Part shown: positions 1-7,749 of the stretch, piece by piece
Layout of the letters: each line of letters begins with the position of its first letter
Position numbering within the stretch: position 1 is the stretch's first letter
Origin: Micromonospora sp. MW-13
GTDB lineage: Bacteria; Actinomycetota; Actinomycetes; Mycobacteriales; Micromonosporaceae
NCBI RefSeq assembly: GCF_003434305.1
Contig: NZ_QKKX01000050.1
Location: 62,001-126,000 of the forward strand
DNA length: 64,000 nt
Reading direction: 5' to 3'
Translations under genes and position numbers: made by a program
Notes under the pieces: generated by a model
Database searches by the model: none
What the model saw: the letters and a program-made list of their open reading frames with translations, nothing else
What the model was told of the DNA's origin: nothing

Positions 1-240
1 GCCCTCCGGGTGGCCGGGTACTGGCCGGGCTCCTTCGCCTCGCCGGTGTCGCTGAGGAGGCCAAGGCGGCCAGCACGATCGACCGGGCCTTGGCCGCCAT
101 TGCGGTCGCCCACCGATCCGCCGGCCCGGGCCGTTCTGTGTACCTGCCGGCGGGACAGCGCCGACGCGGGCCGGAAAGCACGCAAGGCCAGGCGACCGGT
201 GCGGGCGGCCGACGTGCCCCGTCATTCCTGGTCGCCGCCG
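1..240 (+). pseudogene. Tyrosine recombinase (integrase) remnant, frameshifted
   Basis: The first ~120 bases, read from base 3 and open to the left edge, encode a stretch with KAASTIDRALAAIAVAHRSAG, typical of the N-terminal core-binding (SAM-like) domain of phage-type tyrosine integrases. From about base 118 the match continues in another plus-strand frame (RAVL, then RRDSADAGRKARKA, then PVRAADVP), which is the next part of the same domain. The frame change means at least one indel. The catalytic R-H-R-Y domain is absent. I read this as a decayed integrase marking an old mobile-element edge. The family call comes from motif recognition, not a search. Confidence 0.6.
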
Positions 241-316
241 CCACCTCCGGCATCTGACCGGCCGCAGAACCCCTAGTAGTAAGGAGAAGCTCAAGACTGC
301 CGGTCCTGCGTGCTCG

Positions 317-1009
317 TCAGGAAGGCCAGGGAACTTCGTAGTACGTGGTCCCCGAGGAGATGGTGACGAGAAACTCGCGCCTTTCCAGCAGGCCACTCCG
401 CAGCGTGTAAAAGTCAACGGGGTGGGCCTCAACGAAGACAGTCGGCCAGGTGAGGTCCGGGACCGGTTGATCGTTCAACGGGATGTTGTCCTGCGACCAC
501 CCGACCTGAACCGTCCAGCCGTGCCCAGGTACGAGGTAGCTCAGGCCCGGCAGGGGCAGCAGTAACCCGTCATCGGTCTTGCCGTTCGCCGCGTAGTACC
601 TCTCGACATCCTCGATGGCCGAGGTGGTGACCGGCATCAGTCCGGCAGCCTTGGCGCCCTTGTCAACCTCGCGCAGTACATCCAGAAGGTCACCGCCGGC
701 CCCGAAGTACCTGATCTCGCTGAGACCGCAACTGAGGCGGTAGTCGTCGTGCGGCCACAGGCCATTGGTGGCTCCGGCATGGCAGACGTCCCGCGTTGAC
801 GTTGCGGCGGGCCTGAGCGGCGACGCCCGGGCCACGGCGGAGAGCACGATGCCGATCTGCTCTGCGCTCGAAGCGCTTGCCTGCCGGGCTGCGGCCGATT
901 GCGCTTCCCGGCTGGTTTCCTCCCGCGTGGGTGCGTCCGACCCGCAGGCTGCCTGCGTGAGCAGCAGAAGTGCAGCCGTTGCCAACTTGACCGGGCGACG
1001 AGGAGTCAT
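317..1009 (-). CDS. Putative secreted lipoprotein of unknown function
   Basis: About 230 residues. The ATG at 1009 gives a basic N-terminus (MTPRRPVK), a hydrophobic stretch and a lipobox LTQAAC, so Cys about 22 is the expected lipidation site; the GTG at 1057 would add 16 residues before the signal and is less likely. After the signal comes a Ser/Ala/Glu-rich linker and then a globular region containing a pair of cysteines (DVCHAG and LSCGLSE). I do not recognise the family. The probable location is the outer face of the membrane. It stands alone between an integrase remnant and non-coding DNA, so its neighbours give no clue. Confidence 0.65.
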   Translation of the reverse strand: MTPRRPVKLATAALLLLTQAACGSDAPTREETSREAQSAAARQASASSAEQIGIVLSAVARASPLRPAATSTRDVCHAGATNGLWPHDDYRLSCGLSEIRYFGAGGDLLDVLREVDKGAKAAGLMPVTTSAIEDVERYYAANGKTDDGLLLPLPGLSYLVPGHGWTVQVGWSQDNIPLNDQPVPDLTWPTVFVEAHPVDFYTLRSGLLERREFLVTISSGTTYYEVPWPS

Positions 1010-1522
1010 GGTTACGAGGATGGTGGCCAGCCGCACCCGGAGGATGAGTTGCCGCACTCATCTCGCCGCGAGCAGCGAGCCCGACCACCTCGTAGATCAG
1101 GCGCCCGAGACGCTCGGCCGCGCTGCTGGTCCTCGAACGAGACAAGAGAGGCTCTTAGCTCCTCGCTCGTCTCTCGCTCTGGCTCGCCGTGAGCAGGCGC
1201 TCGGTCAGGTCAAGCCACGCCGGCCAGCAGTGGACGTGGCGATCGTCACCGAAGTAACCGAGCTCTGCTAGCCGGACGTACTAACCAGTCCGCGTCGCCA
1301 GCACGGCCTACCAGGACGTCACCCGGGTCCGGCTCACTCAAGCAGCCGCCGCCACAGCTTCACTGGATCGGGCCGCAGATAGTCGGGCCAACGACCCTAA
1401 CTTCAGCGGGAAGTCTCAGATCCACTGGGACAGGACAAGCCGGCAGCAGACCTCCTGACGCCATCCGCCTCGATGGCCGCACATAACTGTCATTATGATG
1501 CAGTGCCTTTTTGCCCGTTTTG
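1010..1522. other. Intergenic region, no gene recognised
   Basis: Open frames exist on both strands but have low-complexity Arg/Ser/Pro composition and no recognisable domain. I see no tRNA and no convincing promoter. It ends at the 20-bp inverted repeat starting at 1523. Confidence 0.4.
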
Positions 1523-1574
1523 CCCACCCCGATTATCGGATTGCCGTTACCGGTAATCCGATAATCGGGGTGGG
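1523..1574. repeat. Perfect 20-bp inverted repeat (hairpin)
   Basis: The arms at 1523-1542 and 1555-1574 are exact reverse complements. They are separated by 12 bases that contain the small palindrome ACCGGT. The arms hold an AT-rich core (CGATTATCGG) unusual for this GC-rich context. There is no T-tract on either side, so a simple intrinsic terminator is not the best reading. A REP/MITE-type element or a transposon-end relic is possible. Confidence 0.7.
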
Positions 1575-1916
1575 TTGTCGGGAGGGGTGCGGGCTGGCCC
1601 GGTCCGGGGACGACGCAGACGGGTGGGGCGTACGTCCGGGTGGCGACCGACGCGATGCTCTGCGCGCTCGGGCCGCACACCGGGCGGGAGTCGCCGCGCT
1701 GGACCGGCTGTTTTCCGACGCCCCGCCGGGTCCGCCGGCGCAGGTGCTGCTGTGGATGACCGGCCGGGCGGAGTTCGCGGGCCGACCCCGCCGCACCTCG
1801 TGGACGTGGCAAGCCGCGCTGCCCTGACCCGCTGGAGTCAAATCGGTGTTCCGGCCGGCGCGGTACCGCGATCATGGGACTGGAACTGACCCGCGACCCA
1901 GGAGGAGCCGCCCGCC
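1575..1916. other. Degraded coding remnant, unidentified
   Basis: Fragments in two plus-strand frames between about 1620 and 1825 look protein-like (AYVRVATDAMLCALG in one, AALDRLFSDAPPGPPAQVLL in the next), suggesting the frameshifted 3' end of a lost gene. I cannot name the family. The last ~20 bases carry the strong ribosome binding site of the acetyltransferase gene. Confidence 0.3.
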
Positions 1917-2555
1917 ATGCCTGTGCCCGCCGACCCGACCGTGCTCCATCCGATGCCTGATCAGCCACGGGTGGTGCTGCTCAGGCCGCTGGTGAAGTCC
2001 CCGCTGATCGAGGTCGGGGAGTACTCCTACTACGACGACCCGCACGACCCGACCGAGTTCGAGACGCGCAACGTGCTCTACCACTACGGGCCGGAGAAGC
2101 TCGTCATCGGCAGGTTCTGTGCACTGGGCACGGGAGTGCGGTTCATCATGAACGGCGCCAACCACCGCATGGACGGCCCGTCGACCTTCCCCTTCCCCAC
2201 CATGGGCGGCTCGTGGTCGGAACACTTCGACCTGCTCGCCGGCCTGCCGAATCGTGGCGACACCGTCGTGGGCAACGACGTCTGGTTCGGCTACGACGCG
2301 ATGGTGATGCCTGGCGTACGGATCGGACACGGCGCGATCATCGGCTCCGGCGCCGTGGTCACCACGGACGTGCCCGACTACGGGATCGTCGGCGGCAACC
2401 CGGCCCGGCTCATCCGCACCCGCTACACCGACCGGGACGTTGCCCGGCTGCTGGCAGTGGCCTGGTGGGACTGGCCGGCGGAACACATCACCGAGCACCT
2501 GCGGACGATCATGTCGGGCAGCATCGCCGAACTCGAAGCCGCCGTCCCGGGCTAG
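1917..2555 (+). CDS. Vat/CatB-type O-acetyltransferase (streptogramin A acetyltransferase family)
   Basis: 212 residues, the usual size for xenobiotic acetyltransferases of the left-handed beta-helix (hexapeptide repeat) class. NGANHRMDG carries the catalytic-type His (residue 83). It is followed by the Vat-like stretches GDTVVGNDVW, MVMPGVRIGHGAIIGSGAVV and GGNPARLI, and by a WWDWP segment near the C-terminus. These enzymes transfer acetyl from acetyl-CoA to a hydroxyl of group A streptogramins (Vat) or to chloramphenicol (CatB). The residues around His83 and the WWDWP motif favour Vat. An AGGAGG ribosome binding site sits 11 bases before the ATG. The next gene downstream is a macrolide glycosyltransferase, consistent with a small resistance island. 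Substrate is inferred. Confidence 0.85.
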   Translation: MPVPADPTVLHPMPDQPRVVLLRPLVKSPLIEVGEYSYYDDPHDPTEFETRNVLYHYGPEKLVIGRFCALGTGVRFIMNGANHRMDGPSTFPFPTMGGSWSEHFDLLAGLPNRGDTVVGNDVWFGYDAMVMPGVRIGHGAIIGSGAVVTTDVPDYGIVGGNPARLIRTRYTDRDVARLLAVAWWDWPAEHITEHLRTIMSGSIAELEAAVPG

Positions 2556-2565
2556 AGTCTCGGGC

Positions 2566-2592
2566 ATGTACTTCCATCAGATCTACGGCTGA
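2566..2592 (+). promoter_or_regulatory. Candidate 8-codon leader peptide upstream of the glycosyltransferase
   Basis: An ATG opens an 8-codon frame (MYFHQIYG, stop TGA) in the 165-base gap between the acetyltransferase and glycosyltransferase genes. It is followed by hairpin-forming sequence before the glycosyltransferase start. Inducible macrolide and streptogramin resistance genes often carry such leader peptides on which drug-bound ribosomes stall. The upstream ribosome binding site is weak, so this is a hypothesis. Confidence 0.3.
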
Positions 2593-2642
2593 CCCGGACG
2601 GGGCGATGCCCCGCTTCCGTCCCGCACACCCGGGCGCCGCCA

Positions 2643-2661
2643 CGACAGGGCACACCTGTCG
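2643..2661 (+). promoter_or_regulatory. Small hairpin in glycosyltransferase leader
   Basis: CGACAGG and CCTGTCG pair around a 5-base loop, about 60 bases before the glycosyltransferase ATG and about 50 after the candidate leader peptide. It could be one arm of an attenuator. A short hairpin of this strength may also occur by chance. Confidence 0.3.
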
Positions 2662-2720
2662 GGCAGTTGGCGCACCGGCTTGCCGTGTCCTCTTCGCCTT
2701 AGATCTGAAACGAGTCCGCC

Positions 2721-3938
2721 ATGTCCCGTCGCCGGGCCCACATCGCGATGGTCGGTATCCCCGCCGTCAGTCACGTCCTGCCCAGCCTCGAGGTCATCCG
2801 CGAGCTGGTGGCCCGCGGCCACCGGGTGACCTACGCCAACGACCCGGCGGTGGCCGACCTGATCGCCGCCACCGGCGCCCAACTCGTCCCCTGCACCTCC
2901 ACGCTGCCGGTCGCCGACAACAACTGGCCCGACGACCCCATCGCCGCGATGGGCCTCTTCCTCGACGACGCCATCCAGGCCCTCCCGCAGTTGCGCGCCG
3001 CCTACGACCACGACCGCGCGGACCTCTACCTGTACGACATCGGCGCCTACGCCGCACGTGCCCTCGCCGAGACGCAGAACCGTCCCGTCATGCAGTTGTC
3101 CCCGACCTTCGTGGCGTGGAGGAGCTACGACCAGGACGTCGCGGCACACCTGTGGCAACTGCCGGGCGCCGACGCGTACCGGGCGAAGTTCGCGCAGTGG
3201 CTCGCGGAGTGCGGGGCGTCCACCACGGACGTGGACGCCTTCTCCGGCCGCCCCGCGCGAGCCCTGGCCCTGATCCCCCGGGCGATGCAACCACACGCCG
3301 ACCAGGTCGACACCGATGCGGTGACGTTCGTCGGCCGCTGTCCCGGCCCGAGTGGGGGTAACGACGTCTGGATCCGTCCCGCCGATGCCGAGCACGTGCT
3401 TCTGGTCTCCCTGGGCTCGGCGTACACCCGCCAGCCGGAGTTCTACCGCCAGTGCCTGGCCGCCTACGGCAACCTGCCGGGCTGGCACGTCGTACTCCAG
3501 ATCGGCAGGCACACCGACCCTCGGGAACTCGGCGACATCCCGCCCAACGTGGAGGTGCGTTCCTGGGTACCTCAGTTGGCGGTTCTGGAACAGGCCGACG
3601 CATTCGTCACCCATGCGGGGATGGGCGGCAGCAGTGAGGGGCTGTTCACCGGTGTTCCGATGATCGCCGTTCCGCAGGCCGCCGAACAGTTCAGCAACGC
3701 CGACCGGCTCGTCGAGCTGGGCGTGGCCCGCCGCATCGATACCTCGCAGGCCACCGCGGTGGCGCTGCGGACCGCCCTGAGCGAACTTGTCGCCGACGCG
3801 GAGGTCAGCCGCCGTCTGGCGCTGCTCCGTGCTGCCGCGCGGGCCGAGGGTGGCAGCACTCGGGCCGCCGACCTCATCGAGGACATGCTGGGCTCACCGT
3901 CCCCGGCCGTGACGAATTCGTCACTGTCTGGCTCGTGA
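2721..3938 (+). CDS. Macrolide-inactivating glycosyltransferase (MGT/OleD family, GT1)
   Basis: 405 residues, matching GT1 macrolide glycosyltransferases such as OleD and Mgt, which use UDP-glucose to glycosylate the 2'-OH of the desosamine sugar of macrolides. The N-terminal Rossmann domain has the expected catalytic His (about residue 18, in GIPAVSHVLPSL). The C-terminal domain has the nucleotide-sugar signature, including VRSWVPQLAVLEQADAFVTH, then HAGMGGSSEGL (His about 298), GVPMIAVPQAAEQ and FSNADRLVELG. No signal peptide, so cytosolic. It follows a Vat-type gene in the same orientation. Its 3' end overlaps the convergent LysR gene by 18 bases. Family call is strong; the drug substrate is inferred. 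Confidence 0.88.
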   Translation: MSRRRAHIAMVGIPAVSHVLPSLEVIRELVARGHRVTYANDPAVADLIAATGAQLVPCTSTLPVADNNWPDDPIAAMGLFLDDAIQALPQLRAAYDHDRADLYLYDIGAYAARALAETQNRPVMQLSPTFVAWRSYDQDVAAHLWQLPGADAYRAKFAQWLAECGASTTDVDAFSGRPARALALIPRAMQPHADQVDTDAVTFVGRCPGPSGGNDVWIRPADAEHVLLVSLGSAYTRQPEFYRQCLAAYGNLPGWHVVLQIGRHTDPRELGDIPPNVEVRSWVPQLAVLEQADAFVTHAGMGGSSEGLFTGVPMIAVPQAAEQFSNADRLVELGVARRIDTSQATAVALRTALSELVADAEVSRRLALLRAAARAEGGSTRAADLIEDMLGSPSPAVTNSSLSGS

Positions 3939-4883
3939 CCTTGGGATGGTCGCTGTCCCCCACGTCGGAATCCAGACCTCGGTGTCGGGTGCCTCCGCTC
4001 GTCTGGAGTCGAGGTGGTCACGAAGTTTGGTGAGCGCGGGATGCGGGTTGTCGTCGCGCCAGATCAGTGACATGGGGTAGATCGGTGCCGGGTCACGTAC
4101 CGGTATGCGCCGCAGGTCGTAGCTGTCCGGCCACAGGTATCGCGTGCGTTCGCCGGCCAACGTCGCCAGTTCCGAGGATTCGGCGATCTCGGCCAGCAGT
4201 GCCTCGTTCCCGAAGACCGGCCCGACCCGGTCGATGGTGAGGCGGAACGCGGCGGCGAGTTCGTCGTAGTAGTCGGCCCACTCGGTACCGGGGGCCATGC
4301 CGGGCATCCAGATGCGGTGTTCGGCGAGTTGTGCGGGCGTGACGGCGCGGGCGTTGGCGAGCGCATGGCGTGGCCCAACGAGGACCTCGTGGTGCTCGTC
4401 GATCACGCGGGCGGTCCTGATCGCGCCTGGCAGTTGACGCGCGGGGACGGTGACGGCGTGGAAGGTGGCGTCGACCGCCCCCGCCTCGACGGCGGCGGTC
4501 GCGGCATGGACGTCGGCATCGAGGGTCACGACATCCAGCTCGATCCGCGGATGCGCACGGTGGAAGTCCTGTAGCAGCACCGCTGGCGCGGTCCGTCGGC
4601 TGTGGACGTCCACGCGGAGGGCGCGCCGACCGGGGCGCACGGAAGCGTCGGCGCGCGCCTCGACCCGGAGCAGTTCCCGGGCGTGGGGCAGGAAGGCCTG
4701 GCCGTCGATCGTGAGTTGGGCGCCGCGAGCCGTGCGGGTGAACAGCCGTACCTCCAAGTCCCTCTCCAGCGCGGCGATGCGCTTGGACACGGCCTGCTGG
4801 GTGATCGACAGCGCGGCGGCGGCGTCCTGGAACTGGCCGGCATCCGCGGCGGCGACGAAGGTACGGACGGCGTCGAGATCCAC
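3921..4883 (-). CDS. LysR family transcriptional regulator
   Basis: 320 residues. The N-terminal winged helix-turn-helix is clear: MDLDAVRTFVAAADAG, then AAAALSITQQAVSKRIAALE and LFTRTARGAQLT. A periplasmic-binding-protein-like effector domain follows from about residue 90. It is transcribed away from the truncated MFS transporter gene at about 5003. This divergent arrangement is the classic one for a LysR regulator and its target, so the transporter was probably the original target and is now broken. The effector is unknown. Its 3' end overlaps the convergent glycosyltransferase gene. Confidence 0.9.
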   Translation of the reverse strand: MDLDAVRTFVAAADAGQFQDAAAALSITQQAVSKRIAALERDLEVRLFTRTARGAQLTIDGQAFLPHARELLRVEARADASVRPGRRALRVDVHSRRTAPAVLLQDFHRAHPRIELDVVTLDADVHAATAAVEAGAVDATFHAVTVPARQLPGAIRTARVIDEHHEVLVGPRHALANARAVTPAQLAEHRIWMPGMAPGTEWADYYDELAAAFRLTIDRVGPVFGNEALLAEIAESSELATLAGERTRYLWPDSYDLRRIPVRDPAPIYPMSLIWRDDNPHPALTKLRDHLDSRRAEAPDTEVWIPTWGTATIPRSRARQ

Positions 4884-5002
4884 GGAGCAGACCCTACTCT
4901 CACAACGTCTGGTTGTGGCTCACCGCTGGCGCGGTTGTTTGGTCCGTCGTCCCAGGCCTTGGTTTGATCGCAGCGGTCAACGGCGAGTTGTTCGATGCGG
5001 GA

Positions 5003-5707
5003 GTGTGGCGCTTGGCTGCGAGACGATCCCTGGGGCGGCAGTTCGGATGGCTGTGGGCGGCGTACGCGGTCAGCGCCTACGGTTCTGGGCTGGGGTTCGG
5101 TGCCCTGCCGCTGATCGCCGTGCTGGTGCTGCATGCCAGCCCCGCCCAGGTGTCCGCCTTGTCCGCGGTGGGGCCGGCAGTGGGCACGCTGATCGCCTTG
5201 CCGCTCGGGCCGTGGGTGGAGTTTCACCGCAAGCGGCCGGTGATGATCGCGATGGACCTGGCCCGGTTCGCGGTCATGCTGACAATCCCCATCGCGTACG
5301 CCCTCGGCCGGCTCAGTTTCGTGCAGTTGCTGGTCGTCTCGGCCGTGGTCGCCGCAGCCAAGATCGCCTTCAACGCGGCCAGCGGCGCCTACCTCAGGGA
5401 CCTCGTCCGGCCGGATGACCTGCTCGTGGCCAACGCGAGGTTCGAGTCGACGACGTGGAGCTCCATCGCGGTCGGGCCGCCGCTGGGCGGGGCGGCGGTC
5501 GGCCTGTTCGGGCCGGTCGCCACCGTGGTGGCCGACGCGCTCAGTTACCTGTTCTCCGCGCTGGGCATCACCGCTGGTGCCGCAGCCAGTGCGAGCACCG
5601 AGTTGGGCGTACTGACGGTCCCGTCCCTCCAGCACGAGAAGTCGTTGCTATATATATCGCACCGCGATATATATAGCGCATGGAAATCAGCGAGCAGGCG
5701 TTCCTGA
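5003..5707 (+). pseudogene. Truncated MFS transporter (N-terminal half only)
   Basis: The frame encodes about six membrane helices of a major facilitator transporter (LGFGALPLIAVLVL; GPWVEFHRKRPVMIAMDLAR, the loop 2-3 signature region; ASGAYLRDLV; SSIAVGPPLGGAAVGLFG; DALSYLFSALGIT). After about residue 195 from the GTG at 5003 the family similarity stops, and the frame runs out into unrelated sequence across the PadR operator and into the padR gene. The whole C-terminal half is missing. A deletion between roughly 5570 and 5640 probably joined it to the PadR locus. Confidence 0.75.
5647..5677. promoter_or_regulatory. PadR operator: perfect 14-bp inverted repeat
   Basis: GCTATATATATCGC and GCGATATATATAGC are exact reverse complements separated by ACC. 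The site ends two bases before the padR ATG at 5680. PadR-family regulators commonly bind AT-rich palindromes with TATCG half-sites, so this is the likely autoregulatory operator. Its position leaves almost no room for a leader, so the transcript is either leaderless or starts within or upstream of the palindrome. Confidence 0.8.
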
Positions 5708-6027
5708 TCCTCTCCGCCCTCGCCGACCAACCCCGTCACGGCTACGCCCTGGTGACAGAGGTCGACGAGATGACCGACGGCAGGATCCGGTTACGCGCTG
5801 GCACCCTCTACGGGGCCCTCGACCGCCTCGTCACCCAAGGGCTCATCGCCCCCGACCACGACGAGGTGGAGAAGGGCCGGCTACGCCGTTTTTACAAGCT
5901 AACCGACACGGGGGCAGACGCCATCCGCGCTGAGAGCCGGCGGATGGCCACCGCGGTCCGGCTCGCCGAGGAGCGCCTCAACAAGCGTGCCGCCCGCAAC
6001 GCCCCGCGCCTTGGGACCAGCGGATGA
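5680..6027 (+). CDS. PadR family transcriptional regulator
   Basis: 115 residues, typical of short PadR proteins (subfamily with a single C-terminal dimerisation helix). The winged helix-turn-helix carries the family motifs AFLILSALADQPRHGYALV, RLRAGTLYGALDRL and GRLRRFYKLTDTG. A perfect AT-rich operator lies directly upstream. It overlaps the next gene by an ATGA, so both are translationally coupled, and the regulator probably controls its own operon and the membrane protein that follows. In such pairs the inducer is often a drug or membrane stress; here it is unknown. Confidence 0.93.
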   Translation: MEISEQAFLILSALADQPRHGYALVTEVDEMTDGRIRLRAGTLYGALDRLVTQGLIAPDHDEVEKGRLRRFYKLTDTGADAIRAESRRMATAVRLAEERLNKRAARNAPRLGTSG

Positions 6028-7007
6028 ACCCGGGCATGAGCCCCCTGGAGCGACGATATCGACGGCTGCTGCGCCTACTGCCAGCCACGCACCGCAACGC
6101 CCGCGGCGAGGAACTGCTCGGACTGCTGCTGGACCTCGACCACGGCCGCCGACACCCGAGTCGGCACGAGGCACTGAACATCATCGCCCTGGCGATCCGG
6201 CTGCGACTCACGACGCCCGTCACCACCGCGGCCCTCACCACCGGACTCAGTGCCCTGCTCGTCGCCGCCAGCACCCAGCCCGCCGGTCAGACCCTGGACC
6301 TGCTCACCGGCGCCGTCCTCGCCACCGACATGCCGGCCATCATCGCTAGCTGGCCGCAGATGGTCGTTCTCGGCCTGCTGCCCCTCGCACCGCTGATCGC
6401 CTGGCTGTGCGGCGCGACCCGGACCGCCCTCACCCTGCAAGCAATATTCTTGGTGGTCAACGTCGGTTGGTTCGTCATCGACGTGCTCAGCGGTTCCGGC
6501 ATGGGAATCAACCCCGGCCAACAACTCTTCGCGTACGCCCCACCGGTTCTGACCCTCGTCCTGCTCTCGATCGCCGGCCGCGAGCGGTGGACCGCGCCCC
6601 GGCCGCGCCTGTTCTGGTGGGCCCTCGTCCCACTCGGGATCCTCGCCTGGAAAGGCACCGGAGAATGGGGACGTCACGGCGTCTACGTTCCCGACGCCGT
6701 GCCGACGGTCCTCGGGATCCTCACCGCCGCCATCGCCGCTGTCGGAGCCGCCTTCGCAGTCCGCCGCCACCGGCCCGCCGTCATCCTCGGCGTCGGACTC
6801 ACCGGCTTCATCGCCGGATGGCTCATCCCTGACCCGCTGCTCTCCAACACGACGATGCAGCACTTCGACGGTCAGCCGCTACCACTGGCAATCCTCATCA
6901 CGGTGATCGCTGCCACCATGACTGGCATCAATCACCTCGCCCGTCGCCACAAGCCCGAGGTGCGGTCGCTACCACCCGATGAACCCGTGATGCGCGTCGG
7001 CGAGTGA
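6024..7007 (+). CDS. Multi-pass membrane protein coupled to PadR
   Basis: 327 residues. A cytoplasmic N-terminal region of about 55 residues (RRYRRLLRLLPATHRNARGEELLGLLLD) resembles the short helical domain that often starts membrane proteins encoded next to PadR regulators. It is followed by about eight predicted membrane helices (for example WPQMVVLGLLPLAPLIAWL, AIFLVVNVGWFVIDVL, PLAILITVIAATMTGI). It starts at the ATGA overlap with padR, so co-expression is nearly certain. No transport signature motif is visible; the function is unknown. A strong hairpin (7061-7102) lies just downstream. Confidence 0.75.
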   Translation: MNPGMSPLERRYRRLLRLLPATHRNARGEELLGLLLDLDHGRRHPSRHEALNIIALAIRLRLTTPVTTAALTTGLSALLVAASTQPAGQTLDLLTGAVLATDMPAIIASWPQMVVLGLLPLAPLIAWLCGATRTALTLQAIFLVVNVGWFVIDVLSGSGMGINPGQQLFAYAPPVLTLVLLSIAGRERWTAPRPRLFWWALVPLGILAWKGTGEWGRHGVYVPDAVPTVLGILTAAIAAVGAAFAVRRHRPAVILGVGLTGFIAGWLIPDPLLSNTTMQHFDGQPLPLAILITVIAATMTGINHLARRHKPEVRSLPPDEPVMRVGE

Positions 7008-7021
7008 GCGCAGGACGGGCC

Positions 7022-7108
7022 ATGATCCCCTGCGCCGCTGGTGACATCCACGGAGCCCTCGACCGGCTCCTCGAAGACGTCCCTGCCTTCGAGGAGCCGG
7101 TCGGCGCT
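7022..7108 (+). pseudogene. Possible metallophosphoesterase N-terminal fragment
   Basis: The frame from ATG 7022 reads CAAGDIHGALDRLLEDVPAFEEPVG. Its GDIHG matches the first metal-binding motif (GD-x-HG) of calcineurin-like phosphoesterases, and the residues after it resemble that family. The similarity ends after about 25 residues. The same bases form a perfect 16-bp hairpin, so the resemblance could be partly accidental. Confidence 0.3.
7061..7102. terminator. Perfect 16-bp hairpin, probable terminator
   Basis: GACCGGCTCCTCGAAG (7061-7076) and CTTCGAGGAGCCGGTC (7087-7102) pair perfectly around a 10-base loop, 54 bases after the stop of the PadR-linked membrane protein gene. There is no T-run, which is common for actinomycete terminators. 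It lies between genes that converge. Confidence 0.6.
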
Positions 7109-7170
7109 GCGCGGCGAGCGCGAGAGGACACCGCGCTGCCGGTGAGCTGGCGGCGATGGACTTCTGTGAT

Positions 7171-7728
7171 TCAGCGCGCGCGGCGGTAGTGCATGGCCAC
7201 CGCGCCGTTGCGGAGCGGCTCCGCCGAGAGCAGCTCGAGCCGGCGTGCGCCGGGCAGCCCGCCCTGGTACAGCGTCGGGCCGTGGCCGGCGATCCTGGGA
7301 TGGACGAGCAGCTGGTACTCGTCGATCAGGTCTAGCCGGTCGAGCTCGGTCGCGAGCTTGCCGCTTCCGAGGAGGACCCCGGCCGGGGTCGCGTCCTTGA
7401 GCTTCTGCACGCTCTCGCGCAGATCGCCGGCGATGTGGTGGCTGTTGGTCCACGGGAAGTCGTTACGCGTCGACGACACCACGTACTTGGGTTTGGCCTC
7501 CAGCTTGACCGCCCACTCGCGCATGGCCGGCGGCGCCTCCTGGTCGCCGCGTGCGACGGCTGGCCAGTAGCTCTCCATCATCTCGTAGGTGACGCGACCC
7601 CACAGCATTGCCCCGCACTCGTCCAAAAAACGGGTGAAACGGGCGTGCGTCTCATCGTCGGCGATCCCCTCCTGGTGGTCGACACAACCGTCCAGGGTGA
7701 GGTTGAGGCTAAAGGTGAGGAGACCCAT
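7171..7728 (-). CDS. Dihydrofolate reductase-like protein (RibD C-terminal domain family)
   Basis: About 185 residues from the ATG at 7728 (MGLLTFSLNLTLDGCVDHQ). The RibD_C fold is indicated by the N-terminal SLNLTLDG strand, the MLWGRVTYEMMESYWP segment, the middle GVLLGSGKLATELDRLDLIDEY segment and the C-terminal LLVHPRIAGHGPTLY. Members are soluble NADPH-dependent reductases of mostly unknown substrate; few of these stand-alone actinobacterial copies have an assigned role. There is no riboflavin gene nearby, so a role in riboflavin synthesis is unlikely. Monocistronic, convergent with the PadR operon. Confidence 0.88.
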   Translation of the reverse strand: MGLLTFSLNLTLDGCVDHQEGIADDETHARFTRFLDECGAMLWGRVTYEMMESYWPAVARGDQEAPPAMREWAVKLEAKPKYVVSSTRNDFPWTNSHHIAGDLRESVQKLKDATPAGVLLGSGKLATELDRLDLIDEYQLLVHPRIAGHGPTLYQGGLPGARRLELLSAEPLRNGAVAMHYRRAR

Positions 7729-7749
7729 AGCCGGCGAGTCTAGCGCCAC

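Noticed and set aside
10..276. Stand-alone 88-residue gene at the left edge
   Set aside because: Its second half is one frame of a frameshifted integrase whose first half lies in another frame; the combined reading is better.
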